Positions 61,201 to 64,000 of a DNA stretch of 64,000 nucleotides are shown here, piece after piece. A program made the translations under genes and the position numbers. The notes under the pieces were generated by a model. The model searched no databases. It saw only the letters and a list, made by a program, of their open reading frames with translations, and was not told where the DNA came from. The DNA is taken from positions 2,790,001-2,854,000 of the forward strand of contig NC_015671.1 of the NCBI RefSeq assembly GCF_000218545.1, read 5' to 3'. The stretch comes from Cellulomonas gilvus ATCC 13127 (lineage in GTDB: Bacteria > Actinomycetota > Actinomycetes > Actinomycetales > Cellulomonadaceae). Positions within the stretch are counted from its first letter, which is position 1; the number at the start of each line of letters is the position of its first letter.

Positions 61201-62973
61201 GCGCAGCACCGACCTGCCGTTGACCGGGCCCACCCACGTGTCCTGCGGGAACAGCGACACCATGTCGAGCCGCAGCGTGCCCGCGGCGCCCGCGAGCACC
61301 GCGAGGCGGCCCGCGTCGGTGGTCTGCTGCGCGGTGAGCATGACCGTGTACTGCTTCCACGTGTCGGAGCCGTCCACTGCCACGGTGCCGCTCGCGAGCA
61401 CGCCGGTGCCCGCGACGTCCTCGACCCGGACCGTGAGGTCCTGCGCGGCGGTCGTGCGCGCCCACACCGAGAAGTCGTACTTCTTGCCCGCCTCGACCGC
61501 GACACCCGAGTTGTAGCTCGCGTTCCGGATGCCGCCGCCCGCACCCGTCGCCGCGAGGCGCAGGTAGTAGCGGTTCGTGTCGTTGAGCCGGTTCGCGTCG
61601 GTGACGACCGTCGCGAGCGTGCCCGCACCCGCGCCGCGCGCGACCGTCTCCCAGCCGGTCATGCCGGTGAAGGAGGAGTTGTCCGAGGAGTTGAACTCGA
61701 ACGACCGGTTGCGCACCAGCTCGGCGTACAGGCCGCCGTCTGCCGCGTAGTTGATGTCCTCGTAGAAGATCCCGTAGAGGTCCTCGGAGATGTCGATCGT
61801 GGTCGCGTCGCCGTCGATCGCCAGGAGGCCCTCGCCGTCCGCCTGGTACTCGAGCGTGAGCAGCACGGCGTCGGCCTCGTCGCCGAGCGTGAGCACGCCG
61901 CCCGCACCCAGCCCCACGTACGCGCTGTCGTCCGCGAGGCGCAGCACCAGCCCGCCGCCGCCCGCGTCGGTCAGCCGCAGCTCGGCCGGCGCCGCGCCCG
62001 TCGCGCCCACCGCCAGGTGGTCGCCCTCGACCACCACGGGCAGGTCGCCGTCCCGCGTGCGCAGCGTGATCACACCGTCCTGCGCGCCCGCGGTCGGCAC
62101 CAGGCCGAGCACGTTCGTCGGACGCGCGTCCGTCAGCGCGAGCGCCCCGTCGTCGGCGACGAGGTAACGCGGTCCGCCGTCCGCGTGCAGCGTGAACGGC
62201 CCGCTGGGCGTCACGTCGGCACCGTCGGAGGCCGTGACGCCGAAGCTGTCGAAGACGGCCGTGTGCGCCGTGCCGTCCTGCGCGGCGAGCGCGTACAGGC
62301 CCACCGCTGTGATGTCGAACGCGATGGTCTGGGAGGCCGCGACCACCCAGTCGGTCCCGTCCCAGTAGCTCGTCGTGAGCGTGTCGCCCGTGCGCTGCAG
62401 GCGCAGCGTCTCGGACGTCGACCCCGGTCGGTCCTCGAAGTCCACCGCGGAGAACGAGCCCGCGGTCTCGGTGTCGGTCTCGATCGCACGGGCCGACGGC
62501 GAGAGCGTCCCGACGTACGTGAGGCCCGCGCGGACGTAGTTGTCCATGTCCGACCACGCGATCAGCCCGGCGCCCTGGTACACCTTCGAGACCGGAGCGG
62601 TCACGCGCGTGACCGCCGTGAAGTCCCCGTCCGGGATCGGCACCATGAACACGTTCTTGGCCGTGTTGGTGGTCTGCCACGTGTCACCGGACTGCGACGT
62701 CAGCGTCAGCGCACCCGGGTTGCTGCTGAGCGACCAGGCCGAGGCCACCTCGGCGGTGATCTGCCAGCGCGGGTCGAGCGTCGTGGAGGAGAACGAGTCC
62801 GTCCACTCCTGGTCCGGCGGGTCCGCGGCCGCCGCAGGTGCCGCGAGCGCTGCTCCGGACGCGACCACCGCGAACCCGGCAAGCCCGGCGACCCACCGCG
62901 CGGCCGGTCCTCGGGAGCGTCTTCCCCCAGGTCCCTGGTCCCGTCGGCGCACAGGGGCGTGTGGAATCATCAT
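58288..62973 (-). CDS. Secreted modular GH51 alpha-L-arabinofuranosidase
   Basis: A 1561-residue extracellular enzyme. A long signal region (basic, then VAGLAGFAVVASGAALAAPA) precedes a DUF1349-like concanavalin domain (about 38-245) and a beta-trefoil-like segment (about 255-385). The GH51 part begins GIFYEDINYAADGGLYAELV and contains a carbohydrate-binding insertion, acid/base Glu in GLGNEENTTT and the nucleophile in VFLGEYASKG. A further LamG-like domain carries SNSYYWWNLGGWNNTRQALQ. Ig-like repeats end the protein. The ATG 62973 has TAGGAG 5 bases upstream. There is no visible wall anchor. Confidence 0.86.
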   Translation of the reverse strand: MMIPHAPVRRRDQGPGGRRSRGPAARWVAGLAGFAVVASGAALAAPAAAADPPDQEWTDSFSSTTLDPRWQITAEVASAWSLSSNPGALTLTSQSGDTWQTTNTAKNVFMVPIPDGDFTAVTRVTAPVSKVYQGAGLIAWSDMDNYVRAGLTYVGTLSPSARAIETDTETAGSFSAVDFEDRPGSTSETLRLQRTGDTLTTSYWDGTDWVVAASQTIAFDITAVGLYALAAQDGTAHTAVFDSFGVTASDGADVTPSGPFTLHADGGPRYLVADDGALALTDARPTNVLGLVPTAGAQDGVITLRTRDGDLPVVVEGDHLAVGATGAAPAELRLTDAGGGGLVLRLADDSAYVGLGAGGVLTLGDEADAVLLTLEYQADGEGLLAIDGDATTIDISEDLYGIFYEDINYAADGGLYAELVRNRSFEFNSSDNSSFTGMTGWETVARGAGAGTLATVVTDANRLNDTNRYYLRLAATGAGGGIRNASYNSGVAVEAGKKYDFSVWARTTAAQDLTVRVEDVAGTGVLASGTVAVDGSDTWKQYTVMLTAQQTTDAGRLAVLAGAAGTLRLDMVSLFPQDTWVGPVNGRSVLRKDLAEKIEALNPSFVRFPGGCVTNVGTFKSYVESGYVDRRRTYQWKETIGPVEERATNWNFWGYNQSYGIGYLEYFELAEDLGATPLPVLSVGANGCGSTIPEMKDDASIQRWVQDTLDLIEFANGDVDTQWGAVRAELGHPEPFGMRYIGLGNEENTTTFEANFPKFRDAIVARYPDIEIISNSGPDDTGSRFDTLWAFNRAQKVDLVDEHYYNDPDWFLTNNDRYDSYDREGPAVFLGEYASKGNTLWNALAEASYMTAIERNSDVVRLASYAPLLANESYVQWSPDAIWYDNDESWGSVNYWVQQLFGTNKGDQVVPSTYEVSADAVPDLTGGVFLSTWSTAADYDDVVVTDNDTDEVLFSDDFTDASQWSPQTGTWAVTDGKYRQSSTSVTDARSIVTGAYSKDWDNYTLELTGTKVSGSEGFLVGFAATGSNSYYWWNLGGWNNTRQALQKAAGGSANEVAAVENSTIVTGQEYDLKVVVQGRHIELYLDGELQMQYDDEVPADVYQVVTRDISTGDVVVKVVNTSDTAQRTRITTSDVEVADEAQAIEIVGRPGDMNTKADPDRLVPVERTITGVSQDFTYDFPAYSITFLRLHTPDEQAPEVASLTASGTPVRGYHAQPTTVTAKGTDDREVATVELAVDGGAWVAQPGGTATVRVSGDGPHTVQARVTDASGNVSGVETLTLKIDATAPVSNATVDTTARTVALRAADDGAGVARIEYRTTATAPWSTYASPVTVGSAATTVWFRAVDALGNTEVAGSVVVPKVGATLTATSTTALAQPATVAYGAKRSLVVAVAGAPGSTATPTGTVRVLDGSRLVGSGTLASGGVTIAVRPDLAPGVHTLTVRYSGDARFAASSTTVRVTVTKAASTTKVTAPSVRATTAGTATAKVASAAGVTLTGKVTFVVTRAGKVVATRTATLGTTGTAKVSLPRLAAGTYAVKATYAGSSLVAASSASTSLVVRR

Positions 62974-63042
62974 CGGTGCTCCTACCTCTCCAAGGTGTGG
63001 TGAGCAGGACCGCCCGGTCGCCACGTTGCGCCGGGTGGTCCG

Positions 63043-63098
63043 CCCTCCCGGCCGTCCGGGACTCCCCGGTGGCAGCCGGGCCCGGACGGACGGGAGGG
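63043..63098. terminator. Large hairpin after the YjfF-like permease gene
   Basis: The arm 63043-63060 pairs with 63081-63098 (17 of 18), with a 20-base loop that itself can fold. On the plus strand TTCTTTCGTCTT follows, so it looks like an intrinsic terminator on that side; on the minus strand it separates the permease from the GH51 gene. Confidence 0.65.
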
Positions 63099-63156
63099 TT
63101 CTTTCGTCTTCAGTTGTGCCTGCGGCGTCGGTGCCGCGGGTGGGGTGGTCGGCCGG

Positions 63157-64000
63157 CTACCTCCGCCGGGCGACGAGCACGCGCTGCAGCAGCACGAAGC
63201 CGAGCAGGATCGCGCCGATGAGGATCCGGTTCCACCAGATCTCCAGGCCCTCGCGGTTGCAGATGACCAGGATCAGGCCGTACACCGTGACGCCCGCGAA
63301 CGAGCCGAGCACGAACCCGGACCCTCCGCTGAGGAGCGCGCCACCGATCACGACCGACGCGATCGCGTCGAGCTCCATGCCGACGCCCGACAGGTTGTAG
63401 CCGGACTTGGTGTAGAGCGCGAACAGGATGCCGCCGATCCCGGCGCACGTGCCCGAGATGACGTAGACCCACATCTTGGCTCGGCCCGGCTGCAGACCCA
63501 TGAGGCCCGCCGCCTGCCCGCCGTCGCCCGAGCCCAGGCCGTACACCGTGCGACCGAACCGCGTGTAGTGCAGCAGGTACACCGCGAGCAGGAGCACCAC
63601 GAGCGCGATGACCATGCTGAGGTTGATGTACCAGGTGTCGCGGCCCTCGCCGAACTTGATCTTCCAGGACGCGAGCGAGGCGAACCCGTCGTCCTTGATG
63701 CCGATCGACGTGGTCCCGATCATGTTCGCCAGGCCGCGGGCCAGGAACAGGCCGGCGAGCGAGGCGATGAACGGTTGGATCCGGAAGTACTGGACCATCA
63801 CCCCGATCAGCGAGCCGATCGCGGTCCCGACCAGGATGCCGAGGATGAGGACCAGCGGCAGCGGCGCACCGCCCTCGAGCAGCTTGGCCACCACGAGGCC
63901 CGTGAGGGCCACGACACCACCGACCGACAGGTCGATGCCGCCGGAGATGATCACGAACGTCATGCCGATCGCGAGCACCAGCAGGTAGGAGTTGTCGATG
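63157..64000 (-). CDS. yjfF: YjfF-like sugar ABC transporter permease (partial, start outside window)
   Basis: The visible 281 residues continue in frame to the window edge (IDNSYLLVLAIGMTFVIISG), so the true start lies beyond base 64000. The motifs GGIDLSVGGVVALTG, MGLQPGRAKMWVYVISG, GVGMELDAIASVVIGGALLS and the end LLQRVLVARR are those of BPD_transp_2 permeases, closest by memory to E. coli YjfF of the YtfQRT-YjfF galactofuranose importer. Next to secreted arabinofuranosidases, a furanose sugar such as L-arabinofuranose is a plausible substrate; that is inference. Confidence 0.85.
   Translation of the reverse strand, partial: IDNSYLLVLAIGMTFVIISGGIDLSVGGVVALTGLVVAKLLEGGAPLPLVLILGILVGTAIGSLIGVMVQYFRIQPFIASLAGLFLARGLANMIGTTSIGIKDDGFASLASWKIKFGEGRDTWYINLSMVIALVVLLLAVYLLHYTRFGRTVYGLGSGDGGQAAGLMGLQPGRAKMWVYVISGTCAGIGGILFALYTKSGYNLSGVGMELDAIASVVIGGALLSGGSGFVLGSFAGVTVYGLILVICNREGLEIWWNRILIGAILLGFVLLQRVLVARRR

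Noticed and set aside
54904..63003. A 2699-codon open frame on the plus strand
   Set aside because: It is antisense to the two secreted glycosidase genes, which have signal peptides, catalytic motifs and ribosome-binding sites. The plus-strand translation is low-complexity Arg/Ala/Gly/Val/Asp sequence, as expected for a shadow frame in very GC-rich DNA.

Overview
The window is very GC-rich DNA with almost no non-coding space. Genes sit in operons whose stops and starts overlap by 4 bases (ATGA or GTGA), and GTG and TTG starts are common. Several gene orders match Mycobacterium tuberculosis (sigE-rseA-htrA-tatB; dapE, LOG, folP2, DUF3117; gpm-tlpA-ccdA-resB-ccsB; the Rv0500A/Rv0500B pair). Together with many plant-polysaccharide hydrolases, this suggests a cellulolytic actinobacterium of the order Micrococcales, most like Cellulomonas. 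That placement is inference, not a database result. I saw no rRNA, tRNA, IS element, phage or CRISPR array.

Layout. 1-4195 (minus): a BMP-type nucleoside-like ABC importer (lipoprotein, double ATPase, two permeases, the last cut by the window edge). 4414-6821 (minus): an M20 amidohydrolase and mannose-1-phosphate guanylyltransferase. 7014-10495 (plus): the complete succinate dehydrogenase operon sdhCDAB, then a 60-residue small protein, a triple 28-bp repeat and an APH-type kinase. 11717-24767 (mostly minus): a conserved actinobacterial housekeeping block with BrkB, a 2H phosphoesterase, TrpS, TatB, HtrA, RseA, SigE, an O-methyltransferase, leucyl aminopeptidase, DUF3117, a PIG-V-like mannosyltransferase, a FolP2-type protein, a LOG-family protein and DapE. 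24819-29770 (minus): system II cytochrome c biogenesis. 29820-32790: MarR/YceI pair, Rex, glutaredoxin-like protein and GNAT.

32794-45695 is a carbohydrate cluster directed at L-arabinose. It holds an exported GH43, a GH51, a GH27 with a non-galactosidase active-site change, a CUT1 sugar ABC importer without its own ATPase, a cytoplasmic GH43, a YesL-type DUF624 protein, a LacI repressor and a GH127 beta-L-arabinofuranosidase. Four copies of one LacI-type operator (consensus TCTACAACGTTGTAGA) lie at the three control points of this cluster. I read it as one locally controlled regulon that takes arabinose out of alpha-furanoside, beta-furanoside and possibly beta-pyranoside linkages.

45800-52218 returns to general functions: the bS22-like tiny basic protein, an HTH protein, an AcuC-like deacetylase, KtrB/KtrA potassium uptake, PPK2, and a MarR regulator with two perfect operator palindromes next to a quinone reductase. 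52223-64000 (minus) is a second carbohydrate region: a GH36 alpha-galactosidase, two very large secreted modular arabinan enzymes (GH43, 1223 residues; GH51, 1561 residues), and a YjfF-like permease of the galactofuranose-importer type cut by the window edge.

Regulatory signals that recur: TANNNT -10 boxes 6-8 bases before the start codon (leaderless transcripts) at eight genes; GC-rich hairpins without a T-tract at gene ends; and a strong hairpin directly after the solute-binding-protein gene in both ABC operons. All shape and motif calls were made by eye; no folding, alignment or database search was run.
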